Shown here: positions 25,271 to 34,589 of the stretch, piece after piece
Position numbering within the stretch: the first letter of the stretch is position 1
Layout of the letters: each line of letters starts with the position of its first letter
NCBI GenBank assembly: GCA_029262635.1
Contig: JAJCZA010000002.1
Coordinates: 248,001 to 312,000, forward strand
Length of the DNA stretch: 64,000 bases
Reading direction: 5' to 3'
Source: Vampirovibrionales bacterium
Lineage (GTDB): Bacteria; Cyanobacteriota; Vampirovibrionia; Vampirovibrionales; Vampirovibrionaceae
Notes under the pieces: generated by a model
Seen by the model: only the letters and a program-made list of their open reading frames with translations
The model's database searches: none
Told to the model about the DNA's origin: nothing
Position numbers and translations under genes: made by a program

Positions 25271-26341
25271 ATGGAACTCAATGGCTTAATGGCTCAACAT
25301 ACGGATGCAACGAATCATACCGAGGTAAAAATTGCTCTTGACGCGATGGGTGGAGACCATGCACCCCATGAGATTGTTAAGGGCGCTGTTTTGGGCTCCA
25401 TTACCCACCAAGTGACCATTCTTTTGGTCGGGCAACCGGATATTATTGAAAAAGAACTGGCGGCTTTAGATACTGAAGGCGCTCGGATTCAGGTAATTCC
25501 CGCCGCGGATGTGATTGAAATGGACGATGATCCGTTGAGTAATTTGCGTAAAAAACGGAATTCATCGATTGCGGTGACAGCGCAGATGATTAAAAAAGGC
25601 GAGGCGCAGGGCATGATTGCTGCGGGGAGTACTGGAGCGGCAGTGGCCGCCGGTGTTCTGTATGTTGGCCGTATCAAGGGAGTCCCTCGTCCAGCGATTG
25701 CTGTTGTTTTGCCTTCTGTGGGCAAGCCCAGCCTCCTGCTTGACGCAGGCGCTAATTATGATTGCACGCCGGAGACGTTAGTGCACTTTGCCCGAATGGG
25801 TAACGCGTTTATGACCAACTTTTACGCAATGGAACATCCGCGAGTGGGTATTCTGAATATTGGCGAGGAAATGGGTAAGGGGAACGCACAGGTTAATGAG
25901 GCCTATGGACTTCTTGAAGCGGATCCTTCGCTTAATTTTATAGGCAATGTGGAAGCCAACGATCCGTTTCTAGGGCGGGTAGATGTGGCCGTCTGTGATG
26001 GCTTTGTTGGCAACGTGGCCTTGAAAAGCGCTGAAGGCATTTGCAAGATGCTGTTAAGCGAGATGAAAGATAAACTTAGTGACGATTTTCGTTCAAAATT
26101 AGGCGCTTTATTGGCCAAGCCAGCTTTACAAAAAACGAAAAAGCGAGTGGATCCTGATGAGTATGGCGGTGCTTTGCTTCTAGGCATAAACGGTATTTGT
26201 GTGATCGCTCATGGTTCGAGCAATGCCCATTCCATTTGTAATGCCATACGGGTTGCTAAAACAGCGATTCAGCGTGATGTTTTGGGTAAAATGACTGGAA
26301 GCGTTTTGAAAGGAACACGAGAAGGAACCCCGTCGGTATGA
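25271..26341 (+). CDS. plsX: Phosphate acyltransferase PlsX
   Basis: Makes acyl-phosphate from acyl-ACP for phospholipid synthesis. IALDAMGGDHAPHEIVKGA, SNLRKKRNSSI and AAGSTGAAVAAG are family motifs; LLDAGANYDCTPETL and VCDGFVGNV close the core. The frame is open from a GTG at 25268; the ATG at 25271 is used here and another ATG at 25289 is possible because no Shine-Dalgarno is clear. It overlaps fabH by four bases (ATGA). Confidence 0.96.
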   Translation: MELNGLMAQHTDATNHTEVKIALDAMGGDHAPHEIVKGAVLGSITHQVTILLVGQPDIIEKELAALDTEGARIQVIPAADVIEMDDDPLSNLRKKRNSSIAVTAQMIKKGEAQGMIAAGSTGAAVAAGVLYVGRIKGVPRPAIAVVLPSVGKPSLLLDAGANYDCTPETLVHFARMGNAFMTNFYAMEHPRVGILNIGEEMGKGNAQVNEAYGLLEADPSLNFIGNVEANDPFLGRVDVAVCDGFVGNVALKSAEGICKMLLSEMKDKLSDDFRSKLGALLAKPALQKTKKRVDPDEYGGALLLGINGICVIAHGSSNAHSICNAIRVAKTAIQRDVLGKMTGSVLKGTREGTPSV

Positions 26342-27411
26342 CACACTCTCAACAGAATAAAACCTATGGAATCAGCATGATTGGGATTGGAGCCTGTGTT
26401 CCAGAGTCCGTGGTGACCAATGATGATCTGACGAAGCTGGTGGATACGTCTGATGAATGGGTTCGAACCCGAACAGGAATTCGTCAGCGACAAGTGGTTT
26501 CGGGTGATGAAACCGTTGCGGATTTGGCCATTGCCGCCGCAAAGGACGCATTGGCGAGTGCGGGCATCAGCGGCGAAGAAATTGAGCTGATTATCGTGGG
26601 AACATCAACCCCGGACACGATTTACCCGGCCGTTTCATGTCAGGTTCAACATGCCATTGGCGCCAAAAACGCGGCTGGATTTGATATGGCGCTGGCGTGT
26701 AGTGGTTTTGTTTATGGCACGGTTACAGCCCAGCAATTTTTGAAAAACGGGATGTATAAAAAAGCGTTGGTCATTGGTGCGGATATTCACTCTCGTTTTG
26801 TGGACTGGTATGACCGGAATACCTGCGTTCTTTTCGCTGATGGCGCTGGGGCGGCTGTCTTGGTCGCCGAAGAGGGTGCTGAGGATAACTTTCTGGCGAG
26901 CGATCTGCATATTGATGGTTCTAAAGGTGGTGAATTAACCCTGTATAACGAAACCGAGAATTGTCCTCTGGTAGCCCCTAGAAGTTCGGCCAGCCCGCAT
27001 GTGAGTATGAATGGACGGGAAATGTTTAAGTTTGCCGTGGGTGTCGTGCCTAAATCCATTAAAGCCACGTTAGAACGGGCTGGAATTGAACTGGAAGATG
27101 TTGATCACCTGGTATTACACCAGGCCAATATCCGTATTATGCAGGCCATGTCGGAAAAACTGAATATTCCGCCGGAAAAAATGATTACGAATTTGGAGCA
27201 TATTGGCAACACGTCGGCGGCTTCGATTCCGATTGCCTTGAACGAAGCCGTGCTGAAAGGCGAAGTCAAGCCGGGGGAATTGTTGGTGTTTTGTGGATTT
27301 GGTGCGGGCGTTGCCTGGGGAACCACTATTTTACGCTGGACCTGCGTGGATCACCGTACGGAGAAAATGGCGACGTTCCAAAAGTCGTTAGCCAACGCTC
27401 ATAATAGTTAA
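26338..27411 (+). CDS. fabH: Beta-ketoacyl-ACP synthase III
   Basis: Starts fatty-acid synthesis by condensing acetyl-CoA with malonyl-ACP. The 357-aa protein has the Cys-His-Asn triad: Cys121 (LACSGF), His261 (LHQANIRI) and Asn291 (HIGNTS). It also has WVRTRTGIRQR at the N terminus and the GFGAGVAWGT C-terminal loop. It is about 20-30 aa longer than the usual 320-330, with a C-terminal extension of about 25 residues. Overlaps plsX and lies 22 bp from fabD. Confidence 0.96.
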   Translation: MTHSQQNKTYGISMIGIGACVPESVVTNDDLTKLVDTSDEWVRTRTGIRQRQVVSGDETVADLAIAAAKDALASAGISGEEIELIIVGTSTPDTIYPAVSCQVQHAIGAKNAAGFDMALACSGFVYGTVTAQQFLKNGMYKKALVIGADIHSRFVDWYDRNTCVLFADGAGAAVLVAEEGAEDNFLASDLHIDGSKGGELTLYNETENCPLVAPRSSASPHVSMNGREMFKFAVGVVPKSIKATLERAGIELEDVDHLVLHQANIRIMQAMSEKLNIPPEKMITNLEHIGNTSAASIPIALNEAVLKGEVKPGELLVFCGFGAGVAWGTTILRWTCVDHRTEKMATFQKSLANAHNS

Positions 27412-27433
27412 AAATAGAATAAGTGAGAGCATT

Positions 27434-28423
27434 ATGACCCAATCAACCCCTCGAAAAATAGCCTTTTTGTTCCCTGGCCAGGGAGCGCAGTCGGTGGGTA
27501 TGGGAAAATCTTTTTATGACGTGTCGGAAAAAGCCCGGTGTGTTTACGATACATTTGATGAGCTGGTTGCTCCAAACCTAAGCACTGTTTGTTTTGAGGG
27601 GCCGGAAGATGAACTTAAGCGAACGCTATACACCCAACCCGCCATTCTCGCCACTTCTCTGGCCGCTTTGCAGGTGTTCTGTGAGAAAAATCTGGAAAAA
27701 GGGAGGGGTGTGATTAAACCGGACGCGGCGGCCGGTCATAGTTTGGGTGAGTATGGCGCTTTGTATGCCAGTGGTGCGATTGATCTGCCGATGGCGGCTC
27801 GGTTGATTCAAAAACGGGCAGAATTGATGGAAAACGCATCGAAAGGCGCTATGAGCGCCGTGTTAGGACTGGATGAAGCGGTTGTGGAAGAAGTGGTACA
27901 GGCTTACGATGAACAGGGGCGTTCCCGTGTGACCATCGCCAATTACAATACCGACGGACAACAGGTGATTTCGGGTGAGCCAGAGGCTGTTGCCGATGCG
28001 GGCGAAAAACTGAAAGCAAAAGGCGCAAAGCGGGTGATTCCTTTGGTTGTCGGCGGCGCATTTCATTCGTCGCTGATGGATGATGCGGCTCAGGCATTTC
28101 GTTCGTTTTTAACCGGGTTTGATTTTCAGGACGCCCAATTGCCTGTGATTACCAATGTAGATGCCCAAGCGACCACAGCCGGTTTGACGCTTCGGGAGAA
28201 GCTGGGCCAGCAGATTAATCATTCGGTTTATTGGAGACAAACCATGCGAGCTTTGTTCAATGAACGAGGTATCAACACGGTAATCGAATTCGGTCCGGGT
28301 AAAGTGTTGACGGGTATGATCCGAAAAGCTTACCGGGATGTGGCGGCATTTAACGTGTACGATATGGACTCACTGAACACCACGTTAGAACAGTTAAACG
28401 GCACGGGGGCCGCCGTGGTTTAG
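27434..28423 (+). CDS. fabD: Malonyl-CoA:ACP transacylase
   Basis: Loads malonate on ACP. 329 aa, with FLFPGQGAQSVGMGK, the nucleophile GHSLGEYGAL (Ser103), and the His211 of VGGAFHSSLM; the QQVISGE region and the C-terminal GPGKVLTGM are as expected. It is followed by fabG after 79 bp. Confidence 0.95.
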   Translation: MTQSTPRKIAFLFPGQGAQSVGMGKSFYDVSEKARCVYDTFDELVAPNLSTVCFEGPEDELKRTLYTQPAILATSLAALQVFCEKNLEKGRGVIKPDAAAGHSLGEYGALYASGAIDLPMAARLIQKRAELMENASKGAMSAVLGLDEAVVEEVVQAYDEQGRSRVTIANYNTDGQQVISGEPEAVADAGEKLKAKGAKRVIPLVVGGAFHSSLMDDAAQAFRSFLTGFDFQDAQLPVITNVDAQATTAGLTLREKLGQQINHSVYWRQTMRALFNERGINTVIEFGPGKVLTGMIRKAYRDVAAFNVYDMDSLNTTLEQLNGTGAAVV

Positions 28424-28502
28424 TGTGAGTGAAGTGTCGCTTGGATAAGCTTGTTGTGGCGTTTCGCAGATTAAAAATATTGAGTATAAAGGCAGGATAA
28501 AC

Positions 28503-29255
28503 ATGGCAGAAGGAAATGGAAATAGCGCACCGCAAAAAAAAGTCGCGGTAGTCACGGGCGGCTCTCGAGGCATTGGCCGAGGGTGTGTTGTGGCTTTGGC
28601 CGAGGCCGGGTTTGACATTGCGTTTAGTTACGCATCGAATAAATCAGCGGCGGATGAGGTTGAAAAAACGGTAAAAGTTTTTGGGCAGGACGTTTTACCG
28701 GTGCAAGCCGATGCGAGTAATCCGTTGGAAGCCCAAATGTTGATTGATAAGGCGTTTGAAAAATACGGTCGGATTGATGTTCTGGTTAATAATGCCGGGA
28801 TTACTCGGGATACGCTTCTGGTTCGAATGAAAGATGATGACTGGGAAAGTGTGATTGATACGAATCTGGGCGGCATGTTTTACGGCACCCGAGGGGTGGC
28901 CAAAATTATGATGAAGCAGCGGTCGGGTAGTATCGTTAATATTTCAAGTATTAGTGGTATCTACGGCAACGCGGGTCAGGCTAACTATGCGGCTAGTAAG
29001 GCTGGAATGATTGGCTTTACTAAAGCGGTAGCTAAAGAGCTGGCCGCACGGGGCGTTCGGGTGAATGCTATTGCTCCCGGCTTTATTACCACGGATATGA
29101 CCGACGATTTGCCCATGGAAAAACTGCTGGAACACATTCCCCTCAAACGACTTGGAACCCCTGAAGATATTGCCAAAACCGTTCTGTTTCTGGTAACCTG
29201 TGGGGATTACATTACAGGGCAGGTCATCCAAGTGGATGGTGGTCTTGTTGTTTAG
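28503..29255 (+). CDS. fabG: 3-oxoacyl-ACP reductase
   Basis: NADPH-dependent ketoreductase of fatty-acid synthesis, 250 aa. Classical SDR: GGSRGIG (19-25), NNAG (96-99), Ser149 (NISSISG), YAASK (Tyr162, Lys166), then the IAPGFI and GQVIQVDGG elements. Its N-terminal eight residues are an extra Gly/Asn-rich tail. Next to acpP, 102 bp away. Confidence 0.95.
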   Translation: MAEGNGNSAPQKKVAVVTGGSRGIGRGCVVALAEAGFDIAFSYASNKSAADEVEKTVKVFGQDVLPVQADASNPLEAQMLIDKAFEKYGRIDVLVNNAGITRDTLLVRMKDDDWESVIDTNLGGMFYGTRGVAKIMMKQRSGSIVNISSISGIYGNAGQANYAASKAGMIGFTKAVAKELAARGVRVNAIAPGFITTDMTDDLPMEKLLEHIPLKRLGTPEDIAKTVLFLVTCGDYITGQVIQVDGGLVV

Positions 29256-29357
29256 CCCCGTTTTGAAGGGTTTAATCAAAATTTCATACAGGTAAAATTG
29301 AGAAATAGTAATAAAAATAGATAATAGTTTGTATAATTTGGAGGCTAAAAGCGAATT

Positions 29358-29612
29358 ATGAGTAGTACAACCGCATCTTATTTTGAGCAAGTCAAAAAAG
29401 TTGTCGTGGAACAATTAAATTGTTCTGAAGACGAAGTAAAAATGGAAGCCAGTTTCACACAGGATCTGGGTGCTGATTCCTTGGATACCGTTGAATTGGT
29501 CATGGCGTTTGAAGAAGAGTTCGGTGTTGAGATTCCGGATGAAGAAGCCGAAAAAATTCAAACGGTGGGTGCGGCTGTTTCTTACATTGAAGCGCAGGCG
29601 CCTAAAAAGTAA
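29358..29612 (+). CDS. acpP: Acyl carrier protein
   Basis: 84-aa acidic carrier. [13 protein letters not shown] has the phosphopantetheine serine Ser41. The gene follows a TATAAT at 29332-29337 and a GGAGG 14 bp before the ATG, so it may have its own transcription start as highly expressed acpP often does. It is between fabG and fabF as in E. coli. Confidence 0.97.
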   Translation: MSSTTASYFEQVKKVVVEQLNCSEDEVKMEASFTQDLGADSLDTVELVMAFEEEFGVEIPDEEAEKIQTVGAAVSYIEAQAPKK

Positions 29613-29650
29613 CCCTTTAAATGCAATAAGCAATAGCTAGAGAGATTCTC

Positions 29651-30910
29651 ATGACGAACCCTTCAAAAAGACGTGTTGTCGTCACCGGCATGGGTGCCAT
29701 TAGTCCCATTGGCAAGACACTGGATGATATTTGGAAGAACATCGAAGCGTGCCACAGTGGTGTCACTTACGTGACACGTATTGATGAAGAAGAACGAACG
29801 TGCGCCATTGGCGGCGAAATTTCCGACTTCAAGCCAGAAGACTATATGGATAAAAAAGAATCTCGTCGAATGGATCGCTATATGCAGTTTGGCATGGCGG
29901 CTTCCAAGCTGGCTTATGAAGATTCCAAGCTAAACGGTAACACTGACCCGGAGCGTTTGGGCGTGATTCTGGGCAGTGGTGCCGGTGGCATGGAAACTAT
30001 GGAAACCCAACTCAAACGGGCCATGAAGCTGGGCTTCAAAAAAATTAGCCCGTTCTTTGTTCCCATGATGTTGCCTGATTCCGGTGCGGGTCGGGTTTCT
30101 ATTGAGTTTAATGCAAAAGGCCCGAATAAGGCGATTGTTACCGCCTGTTCAACCGGGTCGGACTCTATTGGTGAAGCGGTTCGTTCGATTCAAACCAATG
30201 AAGCCGATATTATGATCGCTGGTGGGGCGGAAGCGCCTATTTGCGCTTTGGCTGTGGGCGGTTTTGCGGCGGCTCGGGCCATTTCTCAATATGAGGGTGA
30301 GCCGGCTAAAGCGTCACGTCCCTTTGATAAAGCACGTGATGGGTTTGTGATTGCCGAAGGAGCGGGCGTTTTAATTCTGGAAGAATTAGAGCATGCTAAA
30401 GCTCGTGGTGCTAAAATTTATGCGGAGATTGTTGGTTACGGCTGCTCTTCGGATGCCAATGACATTGTGGCACCTTGCCCGGATGGGGATGGGGCCGCAC
30501 GGGCCATGTTGCATGCTTTGGAAGACGCCGAGTTAAAGTCCGAGGATATTCAATATATTAATGCTCACGGAACCAGCACGCCGTTGGGCGATGTGGCCGA
30601 AACCCTGGCGATTAAACGAGTGTTTGGCGATTATGCGAAAAATGGCCTGCTGGTTAGCTCGACCAAAAGTCTGCATGGTCATTTGTTGGGTGGAGCCGGG
30701 GCGTTGGAAGCGATTATTTGTATTCTCGGCATGCAAAATAATGTGGTCCCGCCGACCATTAACCTGGACTCTCCGGACGATCAGTGTGACTTGGACTATG
30801 TGCCCAATCAGCCTCGACCCGTAGCCGATCTGAACGTAGTGATGTCCAATTCTTTCGGTTTTGGCGGTCACAACGCCTCCTTGATTTTCAAAAAATATCA
30901 CACCAATTAA
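29651..30910 (+). CDS. fabF: Beta-ketoacyl-ACP synthase II
   Basis: Elongating condensing enzyme, 419 aa. Active site Cys166 (VTACSTGSD), His306 (NAHGTSTPLGD), Lys339 and His344 (STKSLHGHLLGG). The usual motif is STKSxTGHxLGA; here the Thr is His (residue 342). SNSFGFGGHNAS is the C-terminal loop. Last gene of the lipid cluster; no fabZ, fabI/fabK or acc genes are in the window. Confidence 0.95.
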   Translation: MTNPSKRRVVVTGMGAISPIGKTLDDIWKNIEACHSGVTYVTRIDEEERTCAIGGEISDFKPEDYMDKKESRRMDRYMQFGMAASKLAYEDSKLNGNTDPERLGVILGSGAGGMETMETQLKRAMKLGFKKISPFFVPMMLPDSGAGRVSIEFNAKGPNKAIVTACSTGSDSIGEAVRSIQTNEADIMIAGGAEAPICALAVGGFAAARAISQYEGEPAKASRPFDKARDGFVIAEGAGVLILEELEHAKARGAKIYAEIVGYGCSSDANDIVAPCPDGDGAARAMLHALEDAELKSEDIQYINAHGTSTPLGDVAETLAIKRVFGDYAKNGLLVSSTKSLHGHLLGGAGALEAIICILGMQNNVVPPTINLDSPDDQCDLDYVPNQPRPVADLNVVMSNSFGFGGHNASLIFKKYHTN

Positions 30911-31121
30911 TTAAAACTTTTTAGGACTGGATTTCCTTTTAAAGTATGGGTTTTAGTGTGTTTGTATATTTTAAGTAGGAAACAATTTAACAATTTACCG
31001 GTGTTTATTGTTTTTATTAACATACTTGCTGTGTTTGTCGTGAGTAAGTATGTTTGAGAAGTGAGTAGAGATAATTGATAGCTCCAGGAGTTTGCCTGGA
31101 GGAAAAAGGAGAGCAGAATTT

Positions 31122-31889
31122 ATGGAGATGCCTTTTAAGCCGTCATTACAGAGAAATGTTTCGACAGGGGCCACTGGGTCAACTAATGATGCCGCTTTAA
31201 ATTTGAGTAATGACGATCTTTCGCCGAGTAATTCTAATAACCCGATTGGTACGGCTGTCTCTCCCCCCTCGCAAGCCCTTAGTCGTGATCCCAATGAGGG
31301 CTATTATCATGATTTTTTAAGGTTTTCAGAGGGAAACATTGCGAGAAGAGATTTGGATGGATCGGGAACATATAACGCCACCGAAGAAATTCAGCATATT
31401 CAACGTGTTTTTCAAGAGGCTGGAGAAATTAATCCTTATAGTGATGAGGACATAACGAAAGCCTTTACCACTTTAGATCGGAATCAGGATGGAGAAGTTG
31501 ATCGTTTAGAGTTAGCGGCAGAAACTATTCTAGCTGATTCACCCGATGCCTGGGCTTTATTGGATGCTTATGGCGGCGATGCCCGTTTTGTTCCACCCGA
31601 GATGTTTGCCAGACTGGACGGTGTGGTGACTCCAGATGATAGTATTGCAATGCTTGGATTACAGGAAAATACTCATGGACAGCTGTTGGATCATATTTTA
31701 GATGAGCAAAATCCGGGCACGGGTTTAAGAGCGGCAGAGGGAACCTATCAATCTCCTGTTCCTGTTGCAAACAGTTTATTTGGAATGCCTCAGCTTCAAC
31801 AAGTCACTCAACCTCAAACGACTCAAAGGAACTTAGTTGAGCAGGTGTTTGGACTAATGCAAGAGATGTTTAAGCTGTTGAGTCCCTGA
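31122..31889 (+). CDS. EF-hand protein
   Basis: 255-aa protein with two EF-hand loops: DLDGSGTYNATEE and DRNQDGEVDRLEL (the second canonical, with D/N/D/G/D/E spacing). A possible third, more degenerate segment follows (LDGVVTPDD). The N-terminal 45 residues are Ser/Asn-rich and disordered; the C-terminal 60 are Gln-rich with a final helix. ATG at 31122 is preceded by AAAGGAGAG; the open frame starts earlier at 31092. No signal peptide is visible, so it may be cytoplasmic or released by another route. Calcium binding is likely, role unknown. Confidence 0.78.
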   Translation: MEMPFKPSLQRNVSTGATGSTNDAALNLSNDDLSPSNSNNPIGTAVSPPSQALSRDPNEGYYHDFLRFSEGNIARRDLDGSGTYNATEEIQHIQRVFQEAGEINPYSDEDITKAFTTLDRNQDGEVDRLELAAETILADSPDAWALLDAYGGDARFVPPEMFARLDGVVTPDDSIAMLGLQENTHGQLLDHILDEQNPGTGLRAAEGTYQSPVPVANSLFGMPQLQQVTQPQTTQRNLVEQVFGLMQEMFKLLSP

Positions 31890-31895
31890 TAAAAC

Positions 31896-33443
31896 TCAAA
31901 CCTTTGCTTTATGCCGAATTAGCATGGATGAAGCGGTCATGTCGTCAGGGATGGGGATGCCCATCAAATCGAGAATGGTTGGCGCAATGTTGCTCAAGCC
32001 GTAAGTTTGGGATGTGTCCAGCTTCAGTGAGTCATCCGGCGCCATGAGAATAAAGGGCACCCGATTGGTAGTGTGGGCCGTGTGCGGGCTGCCATCCTTG
32101 GCCTGCATGGTTTCAATGTTGCCATGGTCTGCCGTGAGTAATAGAGTGCCATCGACTTTCTTTAAGGCGTCGATAACGCGGCCCAGTGCTTCGTCCACGG
32201 CCTGAACCGCTTGAATGGCGGCAGGCTCTATCCCGGTGTGGCCCACCATGTCCGGGTTAGCGAAATTAACAACCAAGAGGTCATACTGTTGGCTTTCAAT
32301 GGCTTCGATGACCTTATCAGCCACTGGTTTTAGGCTCATTTCGGGCTGTAAGTCGTAGGTGGCTACTTTGGGCGAGGGAATTAACTGGCGATCCTCACCA
32401 TCAAAAGGTGTTTCTACTCCACCGTTAAAGAAATAGGTGACATGGGCGTATTTTTCCGTCTCAGCACATCGGAACTGCTTTAGACCCCGCTCGCTCAAGA
32501 CTTGGGCCAAGGTGTTTTTCGGTGACTCTTTGGGAAAGGCGACCGGTAGATCCAGCGCTTTGTCATAGGAACTCATGCATCCAAAATAGAAGTTGTTTAG
32601 TATTTTATTGCGTTTAAAGGCGGAAAAATCCGGTTGGGTCAGGGCGTGGGTGAGTTGTCGGGCCCGATCAGGCCGGAAATTGAAAAACAGTACCGCGTCC
32701 CCGTCAGTCATGCCCTGAAATGTTAAGTCCGTGACAGAGGGCTTAACAAACTCATCGGTTATGTCGTCGTTATAGCTTGATTTTAAGGCGTCAAGACTCA
32801 GAAAATGCTTGGCTCCATTGGCTTCGGTTAAATTGTTATACGTTTCTTCCGTTCGTTCCCAGCGCTGGTCTCGATCCATGGCGTAGTACCGACCGCTGAT
32901 GGTTTGTATCTGTGGGTAGTCATGGGCGAGCAGGGCTTCCTCGATTTCTTTTAAAGGTCCTTCGGCGCTTTGCGGCGGTACGTCTCGTCCGTCGAGAAAG
33001 GCGTGGATATTGAGTTTGCCCACTTGTTCTTTTCTTGCCAAATCGATTAGAGCCAGCAGATGGCTTTGATGACTATGCACGCCACCGGGACCAATCAGAC
33101 CCATCAGGTGCAGGGTACTGTTATGTGTTTTTACATGCGCTATGGCGGCTTTAAATACCGGGTTTTCCTGAAATTCTCCGGTTTCAATGGCTCGGTTCAC
33201 CCGGAGTAGATCCATATAGAGAATCCGCCCGGCCCCCATAGTGGTGTGCCCTACTTCAGAGTTCCCCATCTGGCCTGGCGGTAGGCCAACGGATTCGCTG
33301 GACGCATCAATGGCAATCCAGGGGTGGTGGCTTATTAAGTCCTGATACCGTAATGGAGCGGCTTCATGAATAGCATTTCCCGGACCATCGTCGCGCAGAC
33401 CCCAACCGTCAAAAATTAGAAGCATCATTGGCTTTTTAGTCAT
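31896..33443 (-). CDS. gpmI: 2,3-bisphosphoglycerate-independent phosphoglycerate mutase
   Basis: Interconverts 3- and 2-phosphoglycerate in glycolysis. The 515-aa protein is read from the ATG at 33443 (MTKKPMMLLIFDGWG); an upstream extension of 15 residues is open but unlike the family. Mn-binding and phospho-Ser motifs: LIFDGWG, GNSEVGH (catalytic Ser), and the metal ligands in NFANPDMVGHTG and LLTADHGNIE. It is divergent from the aminotransferase gene. Confidence 0.96.
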   Translation of the reverse strand: MTKKPMMLLIFDGWGLRDDGPGNAIHEAAPLRYQDLISHHPWIAIDASSESVGLPPGQMGNSEVGHTTMGAGRILYMDLLRVNRAIETGEFQENPVFKAAIAHVKTHNSTLHLMGLIGPGGVHSHQSHLLALIDLARKEQVGKLNIHAFLDGRDVPPQSAEGPLKEIEEALLAHDYPQIQTISGRYYAMDRDQRWERTEETYNNLTEANGAKHFLSLDALKSSYNDDITDEFVKPSVTDLTFQGMTDGDAVLFFNFRPDRARQLTHALTQPDFSAFKRNKILNNFYFGCMSSYDKALDLPVAFPKESPKNTLAQVLSERGLKQFRCAETEKYAHVTYFFNGGVETPFDGEDRQLIPSPKVATYDLQPEMSLKPVADKVIEAIESQQYDLLVVNFANPDMVGHTGIEPAAIQAVQAVDEALGRVIDALKKVDGTLLLTADHGNIETMQAKDGSPHTAHTTNRVPFILMAPDDSLKLDTSQTYGLSNIAPTILDLMGIPIPDDMTASSMLIRHKAKV

Positions 33444-33558
33444 ATAATAGAAACCTGCCCGTCCGTTAATCGTAAACAAAAACAACAATCGTTCTTTCCC
33501 GATTTTAATACAAAGACACGGCCAGAATCATTTAAATTCACGAGGTTTTAACACGCGT

Positions 33559-34530
33559 ATGGAAAAATCGTCCCCCTCCTCCCAAGAGTCAGCACAAAAG
33601 GAATTTGCTTATTTTGAAGGCCAATTTGTCCCGATGGCGGAGGCTAATATCAGTATTAAAACCCATGCTTTCCTTTATGGAACCGCTATTTTTGAGGGGA
33701 TTCGGGGGTATTGGGTTCCTGAGGAGAAGAGCATTTGTATCTTTCGGATGAAAGAACATTACGAGCGTATGATTCAGAACAGTAATATCTTTTTCCTTAC
33801 CCCGGAACAATCCCTTGACGAGTTGATGGCGATTACCGTGGAGCTGGTTAAACGCAACGCCCCTCAAACGGATACCTATATCCGTCCGACCCTGTTTAAG
33901 ACTGGGGAGAATATTACACCCAAGCTGGATAACACGGTGACGGATTTTTGCCTCTGGACTGCGCCATTGGGGCAGTACGTCGATACCAGCAAAGGGCTTC
34001 AGGTTTGCACTTCAAGCTGGCGTCGGGTGGATGATAACGCCATTCCGCCACGAGCCAAGGCGGCGGGCTCCTACATGAATTCGGCGTTGATTGTGACCGA
34101 CGCTCGCCGAATGGGTTTTGATGATGCCATTGTTCTTAACGCTGATGGTACGGTTTCCGAAGGAAGTGCCATGAATCTGTTTCTCGTGCGTAATGGACGT
34201 CTCATCACGCCGGGTAAAACAGAAAATATTCTGGAAGGCATTACTCGGGACTCGGTTATTACCATTGCGAAGCAAGAGTTTGGGATTGAGACCGACGAAC
34301 GGGTTGTGGATCGAACGGAACTCTACATGGCCGACGAAGCTTTTTTCTGTGGCACGGGTGCCCAGGTGGCTCCCGTGACCTGTATTGATAACCGGGATGT
34401 GGGCGATGGCACCGTGGGTGAAATCACCCGGAAAATCCAGCAATTCTATTTCGAGGTCGTGAAGAACAAACATGCCCAGTATCAAGATTGGTGTGTCATG
34501 GTTCCCATCGACAGTAAAGTGTCGGTCTAG
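33559..34530 (+). CDS. ilvE: Branched-chain amino acid aminotransferase (class IV)
   Basis: PLP enzyme of branched-chain amino acid metabolism, 323 aa. PRAKAAGSYMNS holds the PLP-lysine Lys167; HAFLYGTAIFEGIRGY near the N terminus and FDDAIVLNADGTVSEGSAMNLF in the middle are BCAT/DAAT motifs. Close in layout to IlvE; a D-amino acid transaminase cannot be ruled out by motif alone. ATG start has weak ribosome-binding sequence. Confidence 0.88.
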   Translation: MEKSSPSSQESAQKEFAYFEGQFVPMAEANISIKTHAFLYGTAIFEGIRGYWVPEEKSICIFRMKEHYERMIQNSNIFFLTPEQSLDELMAITVELVKRNAPQTDTYIRPTLFKTGENITPKLDNTVTDFCLWTAPLGQYVDTSKGLQVCTSSWRRVDDNAIPPRAKAAGSYMNSALIVTDARRMGFDDAIVLNADGTVSEGSAMNLFLVRNGRLITPGKTENILEGITRDSVITIAKQEFGIETDERVVDRTELYMADEAFFCGTGAQVAPVTCIDNRDVGDGTVGEITRKIQQFYFEVVKNKHAQYQDWCVMVPIDSKVSV

Positions 34531-34589
34531 TATCCGCCCGTTTCTATTGACTGCATCTTGTTTTATTCATCACGGAGAACCTATATCAC

